NCBI GenBank assembly: GCA_036490335.1
Contig: DASXEB010000023.1
Span: forward strand, 124,001 to 188,000
Source of the DNA: Palsa-1392 sp036490335
Lineage (GTDB): Bacteria > Verrucomicrobiota > Verrucomicrobiia > Chthoniobacterales > UBA10450
DNA length: 64,000 bases
Direction: 5' to 3'
The notes under the pieces are model-generated. The model was given only the letters and a program-made list of their open reading frames with translations. It made no database searches and was not told the DNA's origin. Positions 17,471-26,965 of this stretch are shown one piece after another. Each line of letters opens with the position of its first letter. Positions within the stretch are counted from its first letter, which is position 1. A program made the position numbers and the translations under genes.

Positions 17471-19369
17471 CTAACGAACTGCGGCTGCATCCGCTTCCGG
17501 CGCGTCTTCCAAAACTGCCGCCAGCTCCCGCCGCGTAAACGGCTTCGGCAATGCCGCCCGAAAACCACAGCCGAGAAATTCCGACATCTGCGCCGCGTCG
17601 GAATAACCGCTGCAAATAATCGCGTTCACATTCGGATCGAATTCGCGCAGGCGCGCGATCGTCTCCGCTCCGCCGAGACCGCCGCGCACCGTCGCGTCGA
17701 GGAGCACGGCGTGGAAACCGCGGCCCTCCTGCGCCGCCTGCGCGTATGCGCGCACCGCCCCTTCACCTTCGGTCACCGTCGTGACATCGTAATTCATCGT
17801 CGCGAGCAATTGCGCCGTCAGCTCACGGATCGTCGCCTCATCATCCATCACCAGAACGCGCTTCGCTCTTTTGCTCTCGGCATTTTCGTTCGGCGGGGAA
17901 ACTTCTTTGACTAACGATGTGGAGATCGCGGGCAGGTAAAAGCTGAAGGTCGCGCCGGCGGACGAGTTTTTTTCCAGATGGAGAAACCCGCCCTGCTTTT
18001 TCACGAGCGAATTCGCAATCGCGAGACCGAGGCCGCTCGCGTCCGGCTTGGTTGTGAAATACGGTTGGAAAATTTGCGCGATACTTTCGTCGGCAACGCC
18101 GGGCCCGCGATCGGCAATCGAAATTTTTAGATATGAGCCGGCTTCGACCGGCAGACCGCTCGACTCGTTCGCCGAATGATTCTGTGCCGCGATCGCGATC
18201 GTACCCGCATTCGGGACCGCTTCGCGCGCGTTCAGCACCAGCGCATGCACGATCTGCTCGAGCTGCTGCGGGTCCGCTTCCGCGCGAGCGAGATCATCGG
18301 CGATTTCGTATTGCGCGCGTAGCTCCGAGCCACGCAGAGAAAATTCCGCCGCTTTGCGCACGAGCTCCGCGATCGGGATAAGTTTTTTTTGCGACGGTTC
18401 GCCGTTTGCGAAAATCAACAGCTGCCCGGAAAGACGCTCCGCCTTTCGCGCGGCGGACCGCGCCTCTCCGATAAAGCCAAGCAGACTCCCATCGTGCGCG
18501 GGCGCCTCGAGCTCCGCGAGCCGGAGCTTGCCGGACACAACCGCAAGCGCGTTGTTCAAATCGTGCGCGATCCCGCGGGCGAATTTGCCTAACGAATCGA
18601 GTTTGTTCGCCGTAAGGCGCTGCTCTTTCATCCGGCGCGCGTCACTGATGTCGCGGAAGAAAATCAAAATGCCGCGGCTGCTCGGGTAGGCGCGCACTTC
18701 AAAACAGGCGAGATCACCTTCAACCGAAGTCTCAAATTGGAGCGCGCTTTGTTCGCTCATAGCCTTGCGGCAATTTTCCTCGAAGGCCGAGCCTGCCAGG
18801 GCGGGAAAGCTTTCCCAAAAATTTTTGCCGAGAAGCTGCGCGCGATCGAGGCCGAGCGCCTGCTCCGCTTTCGCGTTCGCCGTCGTCACGTTCCATTCGC
18901 GATCGAGCGCGAAAAAGCCCTCGCTCGTCTTGTCCACGATTTCATTCACGCGCGCCGTCGTTTCCTCGAGCGTCGCGTCCGTCTTTCGCCGCGCGCCGAT
19001 TTTTGCGATTTCGTTTTCCGCGACCGCGAGGCGAAGCGCGAGCTCGTCGGGTTGGAACGGTTTCGTCAGGTAATCGTTCGCGCCCGCGGCGAGCGCCGCT
19101 TTCACATCGGCGGAAATCGCCTGGTCTGCGCTCATGAGGATGAAAATTCCGTCGCCTCCGTCGCGCTCGCGCAATTTGCGACAAAAATAAAGCGCGTTCT
19201 CGTCCGGCAAAATCGATCCGAGGATGAGCAGCGGAAATGCGTCGCGTTCGAGCGCCGCCTTCGCCTGCGCGAGGCCGTCGCAAGTCGTGACCTGGTGTCC
19301 TTGTTTCTCGAGCAATCCAGTCAAGCGTCGTCGTGTCGCCGCGGCTTCTTCGACGAGCAAAATTTTCAT
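17471..19369 (-). CDS. Hybrid sensor histidine kinase (REC-PAS-HK-REC)
   Basis: A 632-residue cytosolic sensor kinase from the start at 19369. Domains in order: receiver (1-120), PAS (about 135-250), histidine-phosphotransfer and ATPase domains (about 255-485) and a second receiver (about 504-625). The phospho-accepting His269 lies in GIAHDLNNALAVV; the N box (Asn380) and G boxes (DRGPG, SGLGLA) are intact. The C-terminal receiver keeps Asp558 and its lysine (PKPF). The first receiver has Gly51 where the acceptor aspartate should be (LLILGSILPD), although Lys103 remains, so it is probably a non-phosphorylated pseudo-receiver. There is no membrane segment. Confidence 0.88.
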   Translation of the reverse strand: MKILLVEEAAATRRRLTGLLEKQGHQVTTCDGLAQAKAALERDAFPLLILGSILPDENALYFCRKLRERDGGDGIFILMSADQAISADVKAALAAGANDYLTKPFQPDELALRLAVAENEIAKIGARRKTDATLEETTARVNEIVDKTSEGFFALDREWNVTTANAKAEQALGLDRAQLLGKNFWESFPALAGSAFEENCRKAMSEQSALQFETSVEGDLACFEVRAYPSSRGILIFFRDISDARRMKEQRLTANKLDSLGKFARGIAHDLNNALAVVSGKLRLAELEAPAHDGSLLGFIGEARSAARKAERLSGQLLIFANGEPSQKKLIPIAELVRKAAEFSLRGSELRAQYEIADDLARAEADPQQLEQIVHALVLNAREAVPNAGTIAIAAQNHSANESSGLPVEAGSYLKISIADRGPGVADESIAQIFQPYFTTKPDASGLGLAIANSLVKKQGGFLHLEKNSSAGATFSFYLPAISTSLVKEVSPPNENAESKRAKRVLVMDDEATIRELTAQLLATMNYDVTTVTEGEGAVRAYAQAAQEGRGFHAVLLDATVRGGLGGAETIARLREFDPNVNAIICSGYSDAAQMSEFLGCGFRAALPKPFTRRELAAVLEDAPEADAAAVR

Positions 19370-19564
19370 TCGTTCAGGCAAACAAGCGCGAGGCTGGAAG
19401 GTGGTGGTCGTGGTCGCCAGGAGAATTGAAGTCGAAAGCCATCGAGGTTTGAAGAGCAGGTTGATTGCCAAACTTCGATACGGAATTTCCGGCGCCGAGC
19501 CGCGCCAGCGAGGCTCGCTCGCTTGCGTTGGCAGGTCGCTCTGCTAATTACACCAATCTCGCAC

Positions 19565-20386
19565 GTGAAATCGCACCGCTTCGCCCTCGGCCGCTGGCTG
19601 ACTTTTCTTTTCGCTTTTTTTCTGCGCGTGGCGGTCGGTGCGCAAAATTCGCCCGCGCCCTCGGTCACGCCCATGCCTTCGCCGCATGCGCTTAGTTACA
19701 GCGCGGTGCACGTCGATGGACCATACATCGCGATGACTTTCGACGACGGCCCGAGCGAAAAACTGACGCCGAAATTGCTCGACATCCTCGCCGCCCACCA
19801 CATTCACGCGACCTTTTTCGTCATCGGCGAAAACGCGGCGCGGCATCCGGAGATTTTGCAGCGCGAAATGCGTGAAGGTCACGAAATTGGCAACCACAGC
19901 TGGACTCATCCGGCGCTGGGGAAAATGTCGGACGCAGGCGTGCGGCGCGAACTGCAAGAAACCGACGACACGATTCGGGCCGCGATCGGACAGCGGCCGA
20001 CTTTGATGCGGCCGCCTTACGGCTCGATCACCGCGCGGCAGAAGCAATGGATTCATTCCGAGTTCGGCTACACGGTCATTCTTTGGGACGTCGATCCGCT
20101 CGATTGGAAAAATCCGGGCCCGGCCGTCGTGACCAGCCGCATCGTTAGGCAAACGCGTGCGGGCTCGATCATTTTGTCGCACGACATTCATCCCGGAACG
20201 ATCGCGGCAATGCCCGCGACTTTCGATCAATTGCAGGCGAAAGGTTTCAAGTTCGTCACCGTTTCGGAATTAATCGCGATGGGAAAACCGAAGCCCGCGC
20301 AGGACGCGACTGAAGGCGCGACGCCCAGCGCCTCGCCCGCGCCGTCACCGACTGCCACGCCCGCTCCCAGCCTAACGAAACCGTAG
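19565..20386 (+). CDS. Secreted polysaccharide deacetylase (NodB domain)
   Basis: The predicted activity is metal-dependent N-deacetylation of peptidoglycan or chitin-like glycans. GTG 19565 begins a signal-anchor (RWLTFLFAFFLRVAVGAQ) and is preferred over TTG 19523. NodB motifs are TFDDGP (about 58-63), the metal histidines in HSWTHP (about 111-116), RPPYG, and WDVDPLDW and LSHDI further on. The C-terminus is a Pro/Ala/Thr/Ser-rich tail. Carbohydrate esterase family 4 fits well. The dynamin-like GTPase gene starts 8 bp after its stop, so both are probably one transcript. Confidence 0.88.
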   Translation: MKSHRFALGRWLTFLFAFFLRVAVGAQNSPAPSVTPMPSPHALSYSAVHVDGPYIAMTFDDGPSEKLTPKLLDILAAHHIHATFFVIGENAARHPEILQREMREGHEIGNHSWTHPALGKMSDAGVRRELQETDDTIRAAIGQRPTLMRPPYGSITARQKQWIHSEFGYTVILWDVDPLDWKNPGPAVVTSRIVRQTRAGSIILSHDIHPGTIAAMPATFDQLQAKGFKFVTVSELIAMGKPKPAQDATEGATPSASPAPSPTATPAPSLTKP

Positions 20387-20394
20387 TCGCCGGC

Positions 20395-22113
20395 ATGCTC
20401 GCCGACTTCTATTTGCAGTTGCGCAATCGCACCGAAGCTGCGCTCCTCAAACTCACGGCCGACATGCAGCGCGAGCCGGTCATGCTCGACACGATCCAGA
20501 ACTTGCTCAAGGACATTCGGGAGCCGCTTTTGTTTGTCGTCGTCGGCGAAGTGAAGGCGGGAAAATCATCGCTGCTCAACGCCCTTTTTGGCCAGGAGTT
20601 TTGCAAAGTCGACGTCCTGCCCGCGACCGATCGGGTTTACATTTTCAAACACGGCGCGCGTGAAGAGAGCGTCGATGTTTCCGCGCAGGTCACAGAGCGC
20701 TACGAGCCGATCGCGTTTCTGGAGAATTTCAACGTCGTCGACACGCCGGGCACAAACACGATGGTCGCGCGGCATCAGGAGATCACGGAGAATTTCATCC
20801 CGCGCGCCGACCTTGTTCTCTTCGTTTTTTCCGTCGTTAATCCGTGGGGCGCGTCGGCGTGGGAGCTGCTCAAGTTCGTCAATCAAAAGTGGCTGAAAAA
20901 TGTGGTCTTCGTTTTGCAGCAAGCCGATCTGCGCGAGCCTAACGAGATCGAAGTGATCGAGCAGCATCTGCGCGACACCGCGAATGAAAAACTCGGATTC
21001 GCGCCACCGATTTTCGCCGTCTCCGCGCGGAAGGCGCTGCTCGCGCGCACGACTGGTTTGGACAAGGAACGGCTTTGGGAAGAAAGCCGGTTCGGCCCCT
21101 TCGAGCAGCATGTGAATTTGATGGTCGATCAATCGCGCCACGGTTTGCGCAAACTCGTTTCGACCGCTCGCACCGCGACCGTCATCCTGACCGACAGCGC
21201 GCTGCGGGTGCGCAACCTTCTCGCGACGATCGTGCGCGACGAGGAACAGCTCGGCCGGCTCGAAGGCGTTCTCGCTTCGCGCAAAGAACAAACCTTGCGC
21301 CAGGTCGGCGGATTTTTGCGCGGGATCGAGCAGGCATGTCGTCGTTGCGAAGCAGAAGGGCGGCAATTGCTCGAACAAAATCTTTCCTTCTGGCGGACGT
21401 GGCGGCTCGTCTTTGGGAAATCGGAGTGGCAGCAAAAATTTCAGTCCGATCTCGAAAGCAAAATGCGCGAATTGATTCAACCGCAGGTCGAAAATGCGCT
21501 CCAACTTCTCGAGACCGATCTGCGCGGTTTGTGGCCGCAGTTGCAGGACACGATCGAAAGCCAACTTGCCGGCGACGCGCGCATGCAGGTCAGCCAGACG
21601 ATTCCCGATTTCGCGCGACAACGCCGCGAGCTGCTGCAATCGATTCAGCTCACGCTCGTCGAACGGATCGCCGGTCGCGGCATGGAAGCGCAGCTTGAGC
21701 GGATGTTTCGCGAGACCGGAAATTGGATGCGCGTGCCGGCCGGCGTCGCCGCGGCGGGCGGCCTCGTGACGGTGATTGCGGCGATGAGCAGCGCGGCGGT
21801 CGCCGATGTCACCGGCATCGTCGCGGCCTCCGCTTTTGTCGCGGGAACGCTGGTCGCGTTTGGCCGCAGGCGGAAAATTCTTTCCGAGTATCACCGCCAG
21901 ATGGACGCGAAACGCGACGAGCTGGTGCGCGCGATCGAAGAACAACTGCAACATGCAATCGATCTTTTTTATGCCGAGATCGGCTCGGTCTTTCAACCGT
22001 TGCGCGCCTTCTGCGCGGCGGAGCGAAAACGCTACGATCCACTGCTCGAGCGCGTGCGCGAGATTGAGAAAAGCTTCGCGCAGTTAACCGCCGAGCTGAC
22101 GCGTCACCAATAA
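20395..22113 (+). CDS. Bacterial dynamin-like GTPase
   Basis: The 572-residue protein has a G domain: P loop GEVKAGKSS (51-59), a switch threonine region around PATDR, DTPG (116-119) and QQAD (in place of TKXD). Long helical stretches (about 250-430 and 490-570) would form the stalk. A hydrophobic pair (about 442-488, PAGVAAAGGLVTVIAAMSS and IVAASAFVAGTLVAF) would insert in the membrane. This matches bacterial dynamin-like proteins that bend, fuse or protect membranes. Only one such gene is present, whereas these often come in pairs. It follows the deacetylase gene closely. Confidence 0.85.
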   Translation: MLADFYLQLRNRTEAALLKLTADMQREPVMLDTIQNLLKDIREPLLFVVVGEVKAGKSSLLNALFGQEFCKVDVLPATDRVYIFKHGAREESVDVSAQVTERYEPIAFLENFNVVDTPGTNTMVARHQEITENFIPRADLVLFVFSVVNPWGASAWELLKFVNQKWLKNVVFVLQQADLREPNEIEVIEQHLRDTANEKLGFAPPIFAVSARKALLARTTGLDKERLWEESRFGPFEQHVNLMVDQSRHGLRKLVSTARTATVILTDSALRVRNLLATIVRDEEQLGRLEGVLASRKEQTLRQVGGFLRGIEQACRRCEAEGRQLLEQNLSFWRTWRLVFGKSEWQQKFQSDLESKMRELIQPQVENALQLLETDLRGLWPQLQDTIESQLAGDARMQVSQTIPDFARQRRELLQSIQLTLVERIAGRGMEAQLERMFRETGNWMRVPAGVAAAGGLVTVIAAMSSAAVADVTGIVAASAFVAGTLVAFGRRRKILSEYHRQMDAKRDELVRAIEEQLQHAIDLFYAEIGSVFQPLRAFCAAERKRYDPLLERVREIEKSFAQLTAELTRHQ

Positions 22114-22151
22114 GCGCGACTCGTTAGGCATCGTCAGGCGGATTCGCTAGG

Positions 22152-23000
22152 CTACTGTTTTTTCGCCTTTGTTTTCGTGGGGTATTCTTCTGCCAGCCGC
22201 TGCTCCGTTTGCCGGCGCGCGATCACGAAATTATTGTTGTCGCCGTAATTGCGCCACGGACCCGGCGGAACGTCGCGCACGTCCACGAATTGCCAGTCGT
22301 TGAGCGAAATATTTCCGAGCCCGAGATAATCCCGCACCGCGGGCGAGACATCGAGCCCGGCGCCGTGATTGAGATTCGGTTTCGGCCGGTCGTTTTGAAA
22401 AACGTATTGATAATGATCGGTGCGAAACGGCCCGCAATCCTCCCACTGCGCATAGCAGACGCGGTTGCCGTGCCGGATCGCGAGCCAGCGATCCTTGCAA
22501 ACCGAATGGCCCTGCTGCACGACCGCTTCGCGGAACCACGGGACGACGATCGGCGCTTCCGGTTTGAATTGCCCGTGCGTGACGTCGTTATAAGGCAGCG
22601 CGCAGTAAAACGGATTCTGCCGCGGGATGAAATTGATCGGGATGTAATCGTGCCGATGCGCGGAATCGGGATCGTCGAAGCCGCCGTAGTTTTGCGTCCA
22701 ATCCGGATCCCACGAGCTTTTGTGGTTCGGCACCGGGTTGTTCACGGTCGCGTTTTCTCCGATCCAAAAAATCGTCGTCACGATGTCGGTCTTCCACGGG
22801 TAACGCGAAGTCGAGAAGCGCGAGGTCGTCGGCACGAAAACCTGCGGCTCGGCCTTGAGCAACGCCTGCGCACGCAGCTTCATCGCGTATTTCGCGAAGT
22901 CGGCGCTACTCTCGTAAGGCGATTGCGCGAGCGAAACGGCGACGCCCGCGACGAGCAACGGCAGCGCCGCGCCGAAAATTTTCGTTCGTTTCGTAAACAT
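22152..23000 (-). CDS. Secreted hypothetical protein with possible double-psi barrel
   Basis: The 282-residue product has a signal peptide (about residues 1-25, LPLLVAGVAVSLAQ). The mature part is rich in Asp, Asn, Pro and Tyr. The segment around GHSVCKDRWLAIRHGNRVCYAQWEDCGPF, with DVSPAVRDYL behind it, resembles RlpA-like or expansin-like double-psi barrels in its spacing of Trp, Asp and Cys, but this is a weak similarity. No neighbour suggests a function. The coding call is firm; the function is unknown. Confidence 0.6.
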   Translation of the reverse strand: MFTKRTKIFGAALPLLVAGVAVSLAQSPYESSADFAKYAMKLRAQALLKAEPQVFVPTTSRFSTSRYPWKTDIVTTIFWIGENATVNNPVPNHKSSWDPDWTQNYGGFDDPDSAHRHDYIPINFIPRQNPFYCALPYNDVTHGQFKPEAPIVVPWFREAVVQQGHSVCKDRWLAIRHGNRVCYAQWEDCGPFRTDHYQYVFQNDRPKPNLNHGAGLDVSPAVRDYLGLGNISLNDWQFVDVRDVPPGPWRNYGDNNNFVIARRQTEQRLAEEYPTKTKAKKQ

Positions 23001-23082
23001 CGCGCTTTCGTTTGTAACCGAATCGCTCGCTCAGGCAAGTCTTGTTTCCCGTTCCATTTTAGCACGAACCGTTCCCTCGTGC

Positions 23083-24681
23083 CTAACGACGGCTGAGCAA
23101 GGTGTCGCAACGAAACGCGTCGTCATTCATTTCCGGATAATCGAGCGTAAAATGCAAGCCTCGACTTTCCTTCCGGCTCAACGCCGAATCGACGATCAGC
23201 GCCGCGACCGTGGCCAGGTTGCGCAGCTCGAGCAGATCGACCGTGACGCGAAAATTCCAATAAAATTCCTGAATCTCGCGCAGCAAATTGCGCAAGCGCG
23301 CGCTTGCACGTTGCAGCCGCTTCGTCGTGCGCACGATCCCGACGTAATCCCACATCAGTCGCCGGATTTCGTCCCAGTTGTGATAAATCACGACCAACTC
23401 GTCGACGTTTTGCACTTCGCCCGGTTTCCATTCCGGGAGCGAAATCGAACCGGCCAGATGCGCCGGCCGTTTCGCCCTAACGAGTGCCGCGCAGGCGCGA
23501 TGGGCGAGGACGAGGCCTTCGAGGAGCGAATTACTCGCCAGCCGATTCGCGCCGTGCAGGCCGGTGCAGGCAACTTCGCCGATCGCGAAAAGTCCCGGCA
23601 AACTGGTCGCGCCATCGATGTTCGTCTTGATTCCGCCGCACTGATAATGCGCCGCCGGCACGACCGGGATCGGCTCCTTCGCCATGTCGATGCCGTAACG
23701 CAGGCAGGTCTCGTAAATGTGCGGAAAACGCTCCTGCAAAAATTCTCGCGACTGCTGCGTGATATCGAGAAACACGCACTGCGCGCCGGTCCGTTTCATC
23801 TCCGCGTCGATCGTGCGTGCGACGACATCGCGCGGCGCGAGCGAAGCGCGCGGATGCGCCCGCGCCATAAAATCTTCGCCTTTGTTGTTGCGCAAAATTC
23901 CGCCTTCGCCGCGCACCGCTTCGGAAATGAGAAACGATTTCGCGTGCGGATGAAAAAGGCAGGTCGGATGAAACTGGATGAACTCCATGTTCGCGATCAG
24001 TGCGCCCGCGCGCCATGCCATCGCCACGCCGTCGCCCGTCGCGATCGCCGGATTGGTCGTGTAAAGATAAACCTTCCCGCAACCGCCGGTCGCGAGCACG
24101 AGCCGGTCGGTACGCAGCGTCTCGACCGCGCCGGAAATTTCATCGAGAACGTACGCGCCGAGACAATGATCGTCGCTCGCGAAGCCGAGCTTTGTCGCGG
24201 TGATGAGATCGACCGCCATGTGATTTTCGAGCAGCTCGATATTCGGCGACGCCAAAACCGCGTTGAGCAGCGTCGTTTCAATTTCGAAACCGGTGAGATC
24301 GTGCACGTGCAGCACGCGCCGTTTCGAGTGGCCGCCTTCGCGACCGAGATCGAGCTCGCGATGGCCGGAAACATCGCGCTCGTCGAAATGCAAACCGAGT
24401 TCCATCAAGTCGCGCACGCGCTCGGGACCTTCCTTCACCACGGTTTCCACAACCGCGCGATCACACAAACCCGCGCCGGCCTCGAGGGTGTCGCGAATGT
24501 GCAGCGCAAACGAATCTTCATCGCTCGTCACGCAGGCGACGCCGCCTTGCGCCCAGGCGGTGTTCGAGTCGACGCCTTTGCGTTTCGTCACGATCGCGAC
24601 GCGGCCATGTTGCGCGGCCTTGAGCGCGAAGGTCAGGCCCGCAATGCCGCTGCCGATGACGACGAAATCGAACTCCCTCAT
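23083..24681 (-). CDS. nadB: L-aspartate oxidase
   Basis: The enzyme oxidises L-aspartate to iminoaspartate with FAD as the first step of de novo NAD synthesis. At 532 residues it has the family length. The FAD-binding motif GSGIAGL lies at residues 9-15, and the active-site regions EFIQFHPT, SEAVRGEGG and PRDVVAR are present. The substrate block HYQCGGIKTN and the C-terminal LHGANRLASNSLLEG complete the signature. Its ATG overlaps the panC stop. nadC lies 20 kb away on the other strand; nadA was not seen. Confidence 0.95.
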   Translation of the reverse strand: MREFDFVVIGSGIAGLTFALKAAQHGRVAIVTKRKGVDSNTAWAQGGVACVTSDEDSFALHIRDTLEAGAGLCDRAVVETVVKEGPERVRDLMELGLHFDERDVSGHRELDLGREGGHSKRRVLHVHDLTGFEIETTLLNAVLASPNIELLENHMAVDLITATKLGFASDDHCLGAYVLDEISGAVETLRTDRLVLATGGCGKVYLYTTNPAIATGDGVAMAWRAGALIANMEFIQFHPTCLFHPHAKSFLISEAVRGEGGILRNNKGEDFMARAHPRASLAPRDVVARTIDAEMKRTGAQCVFLDITQQSREFLQERFPHIYETCLRYGIDMAKEPIPVVPAAHYQCGGIKTNIDGATSLPGLFAIGEVACTGLHGANRLASNSLLEGLVLAHRACAALVRAKRPAHLAGSISLPEWKPGEVQNVDELVVIYHNWDEIRRLMWDYVGIVRTTKRLQRASARLRNLLREIQEFYWNFRVTVDLLELRNLATVAALIVDSALSRKESRGLHFTLDYPEMNDDAFRCDTLLSRR

Positions 24682-25511
24682 TCGAGCAGAATGTTATCGA
24701 TCAAACGAGTCCGGCCAAAAAAGACCGCGACCGCGAGGAGGGTGCGCGGTGTGATCGTCAGGCGCGGCCGCAAATCTTCCGCGCTGACAATTTCCACGTA
24801 ATCGATCCGGGCGAGCAACGCGGATTCGATTTGCTGCCTAACGAATGCGGCGAGCTTCCCGGAATTTTTCTCCTGCGATTGCGCCGCCGCGAGCAACGCC
24901 GCGCGAATGATCGGCGCCTGCGCGCGTTCATCGGCGTTGAGATATTGATTGCGGGAGCTGAGGGCGAGACCGTCGGACTCGCGCACGATCGGTCCGGAAA
25001 TAATCTCCACCGGAAAATCGAGATCGCGCACCATTCGCCTAACGATGGCCAGTTGTTGAAAATCTTTCTCGCCGAAAACCGCCGCGTCCGGTTGGAGAAG
25101 ATGAAAAAGTTTCGTCACCACCGTCGCGACGCCGCGAAAATGTCCCGGTCGCGCCGTGCCGCAAAGCCGCTCGGATAATTTTGTTTCCTCGATAACAGTC
25201 GAGCGATCGTCGGCATACATCTCGTTAGGCGTCGGGCGAAAAACGAGATCGACACCTTCCACGCGACAAATTTCTTCGTCCACCGCCTCCGGCCGCGGAT
25301 AGCGCGCGAAGTCGGAGCCCGGTTCGAATTGCAACGGATTGACAAAAATGCTGACCGCGACTTCGCCCTCCGCGCCGGCGTGCGCGCGCGCCAGCCTAAC
25401 GAGGGAGACATGTCCCGCGTGCAGCGCGCCCATCGTCGGAACCAGCACGCGCATTTTCTTTCTGTCGCGCGGATGCGCCCGCAGCTCCGCAATGGTCGAA
25501 AGGATTTTCAT
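24678..25511 (-). CDS. panC: Pantoate-beta-alanine ligase
   Basis: The enzyme condenses pantoate with beta-alanine using ATP in pantothenate synthesis. The frame extends upstream, but the start at 25511 (MKILSTIAEL) gives the normal 277 residues and overlaps the upstream methyltransferase stop. The nucleotidyltransferase signature PTMGALHAGH lies at 27-34. Further motifs are FVNPLQF, FGEKDFQQL and RESDGLALSSRN. Four exact 9-mer copies fall inside this 834-bp gene, the highest density of any gene here, all outside these motifs. Confidence 0.95.
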   Translation of the reverse strand: MKILSTIAELRAHPRDRKKMRVLVPTMGALHAGHVSLVRLARAHAGAEGEVAVSIFVNPLQFEPGSDFARYPRPEAVDEEICRVEGVDLVFRPTPNEMYADDRSTVIEETKLSERLCGTARPGHFRGVATVVTKLFHLLQPDAAVFGEKDFQQLAIVRRMVRDLDFPVEIISGPIVRESDGLALSSRNQYLNADERAQAPIIRAALLAAAQSQEKNSGKLAAFVRQQIESALLARIDYVEIVSAEDLRPRLTITPRTLLAVAVFFGRTRLIDNILLE

Positions 25512-26200
25512 TTTTCCAGCCAGATTGCCTGACGCGCGAAACGGAAACGCCGATGCCCAAAGTCGCGCCAGCCCGCCGCGCGCGCGAGCTCGTCCATTTC
25601 GCGAAAGGTAAACGCGCGTGCCACCGAAACCCGCGCGTCGTTTCGCGTCATCGGCTGGCGCCAGATGAAGGTGGTCAGGAGATCGACGCCCATTTTCGCG
25701 AACCAGCCGCGGCGAAGATCGGCCACGAGCACTTTGCCCCGCGAAAGGTCGCGACAGCGCCGGAGCAATGCGATCGCGTCGTCGCGGCTGAAATGATGAA
25801 GCGCGAGCGAAAAAAACACGATGTCGCAGGATTTCTTGTCGCCAAACTCCCGGATGTCGGCGCAATGAAAATGAATCTCGGGAAAGCTCTCGCTGAGTTC
25901 GCGCGCGATCTCAATCGTCGATGGTTGCGAATCGACGGCGTCGATCGTGAGGCAGGCTCCGATTTCGCGCGCGAACTCGACCGCAAGACGCGGAATGTCG
26001 CCGGAACCGGTCGCCAGATCGATGATGTGCAGGCGTTCGTTAGGCCGAATCCAGCGGCGCAAAAAATGACGAGTGAGCCGGTAGCTGCCGAAGTGGCGAT
26101 TAAGTGCGCGCAGATTGCCCAGGTCGGCAATTAACTCCGGCGAAACCGGCTGCGTCCGATCCATCCATTCCGGCTCGGCCGGATCGAACTGGCGTTTCAT
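25508..26200 (-). CDS. Class I SAM-dependent methyltransferase
   Basis: The 230-residue protein has a glycine-rich SAM motif DLATGSGD (61-68), an acidic motif after strand 2 (DAVDSQ), then CADIREF and FFSLALHHFSRDDA, typical of the fold. There is no transmembrane segment. The substrate is not evident; relatives often sit beside polyketide, lipid or glycan genes. It lies between a cupin epimerase-like gene and panC in an overlapping run, and its stop overlaps the panC start (ATGA). Confidence 0.75.
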   Translation of the reverse strand: MKRQFDPAEPEWMDRTQPVSPELIADLGNLRALNRHFGSYRLTRHFLRRWIRPNERLHIIDLATGSGDIPRLAVEFAREIGACLTIDAVDSQPSTIEIARELSESFPEIHFHCADIREFGDKKSCDIVFFSLALHHFSRDDAIALLRRCRDLSRGKVLVADLRRGWFAKMGVDLLTTFIWRQPMTRNDARVSVARAFTFREMDELARAAGWRDFGHRRFRFARQAIWLEK

Positions 26201-26218
26201 CCTGCCGCTGTCTGGCGC

Positions 26219-26965
26219 CTAACGATGAAGAAACTTTTGCCAGGATTCCGGCAACTGCGCGATTTCGATCTCGCTCGCGATCCGGCCTTCGGCTTCCGGC
26301 AAAAAGGAAGTGCTCGTGCCGTAAACCATGATTAAATCTTCCGAGCCTTCGACGCGGATGGCGTGCGCGACGCCCGGCGGAATGACGACCGCGGCGTTGT
26401 CCGGCGAGCGGTGATTGTCGCCGTCGATGAAAATGCGCATCGTGCGCCGCGGCAATCCGGCGCGGGCTTCGTGCAAAATCATTTCCGCCCGGCCCTGGAC
26501 AAAAAACATCACGTCCCATTGCTCATCGTCGTAAGGCCGCGCGGCAAAATTTTCCGGCTCGCGAACAAAGAGCCGCTGGAACCATTCGTCAGGCGAAGTT
26601 TCCGCCGGAATACGCGGCGGATGAATGTGAAAACCTTTCGCGGTCTGAACGAACATGCGTGCGGCCGCCCATTGTTTCGGCCAAAGCCGGATCCGCGCGA
26701 GCGGACCCTCATCGCGCCTAACGAACTCGCCAAACGACCCGCGGTGCCGTTGCGGATAAATCGCGCGCGCAAAAACCTCCACGCCCGGAATCCAGGCCCG
26801 CACGATTTCTGGTTGCTGTCGATCGGCGGCGGCGAGTTTGCCCGCGTCGACTCCCGCTTCCGCGATCTGTTCGGCGAGGGTGCGCGCATCGTAGTCGCGC
26901 ACGCTCAAGGCGGCTCGTGCTTCATTCGTTAGGCCGCACCAGAGATCGGAAGATTTATTTTTCAT
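26219..26965 (-). CDS. Cupin protein related to sugar epimerases
   Basis: The 248-residue protein has a C-terminal cupin half. FHIHPPRIPAETSPDEWFQ, DVMFFVQGRAEMILHEAR and VVIPPGVAHAIRVEGSEDLIMVYGT resemble dTDP-4-keto-6-deoxyglucose 3,5-epimerase (RmlC-like) folds. An N-terminal helical region (about 1-60) is extra. The short overlap with the end of the preceding glycosyltransferase gene supports a role in modifying the same glycan. Whether it is a true epimerase or another cupin is open. Confidence 0.65.
   Translation of the reverse strand: MKNKSSDLWCGLTNEARAALSVRDYDARTLAEQIAEAGVDAGKLAAADRQQPEIVRAWIPGVEVFARAIYPQRHRGSFGEFVRRDEGPLARIRLWPKQWAAARMFVQTAKGFHIHPPRIPAETSPDEWFQRLFVREPENFAARPYDDEQWDVMFFVQGRAEMILHEARAGLPRRTMRIFIDGDNHRSPDNAAVVIPPGVAHAIRVEGSEDLIMVYGTSTSFLPEAEGRIASEIEIAQLPESWQKFLHR

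Noticed and set aside
20566..21996. 476-codon minus frame opposite the dynamin-like gene
   Set aside because: It overlaps the GTPase over its whole length and lacks any recognisable motif.
23152..24801. Long + strand open frame opposite nadB
   Set aside because: It is the antisense of nadB, with no motif and biased composition; treated as a shadow.
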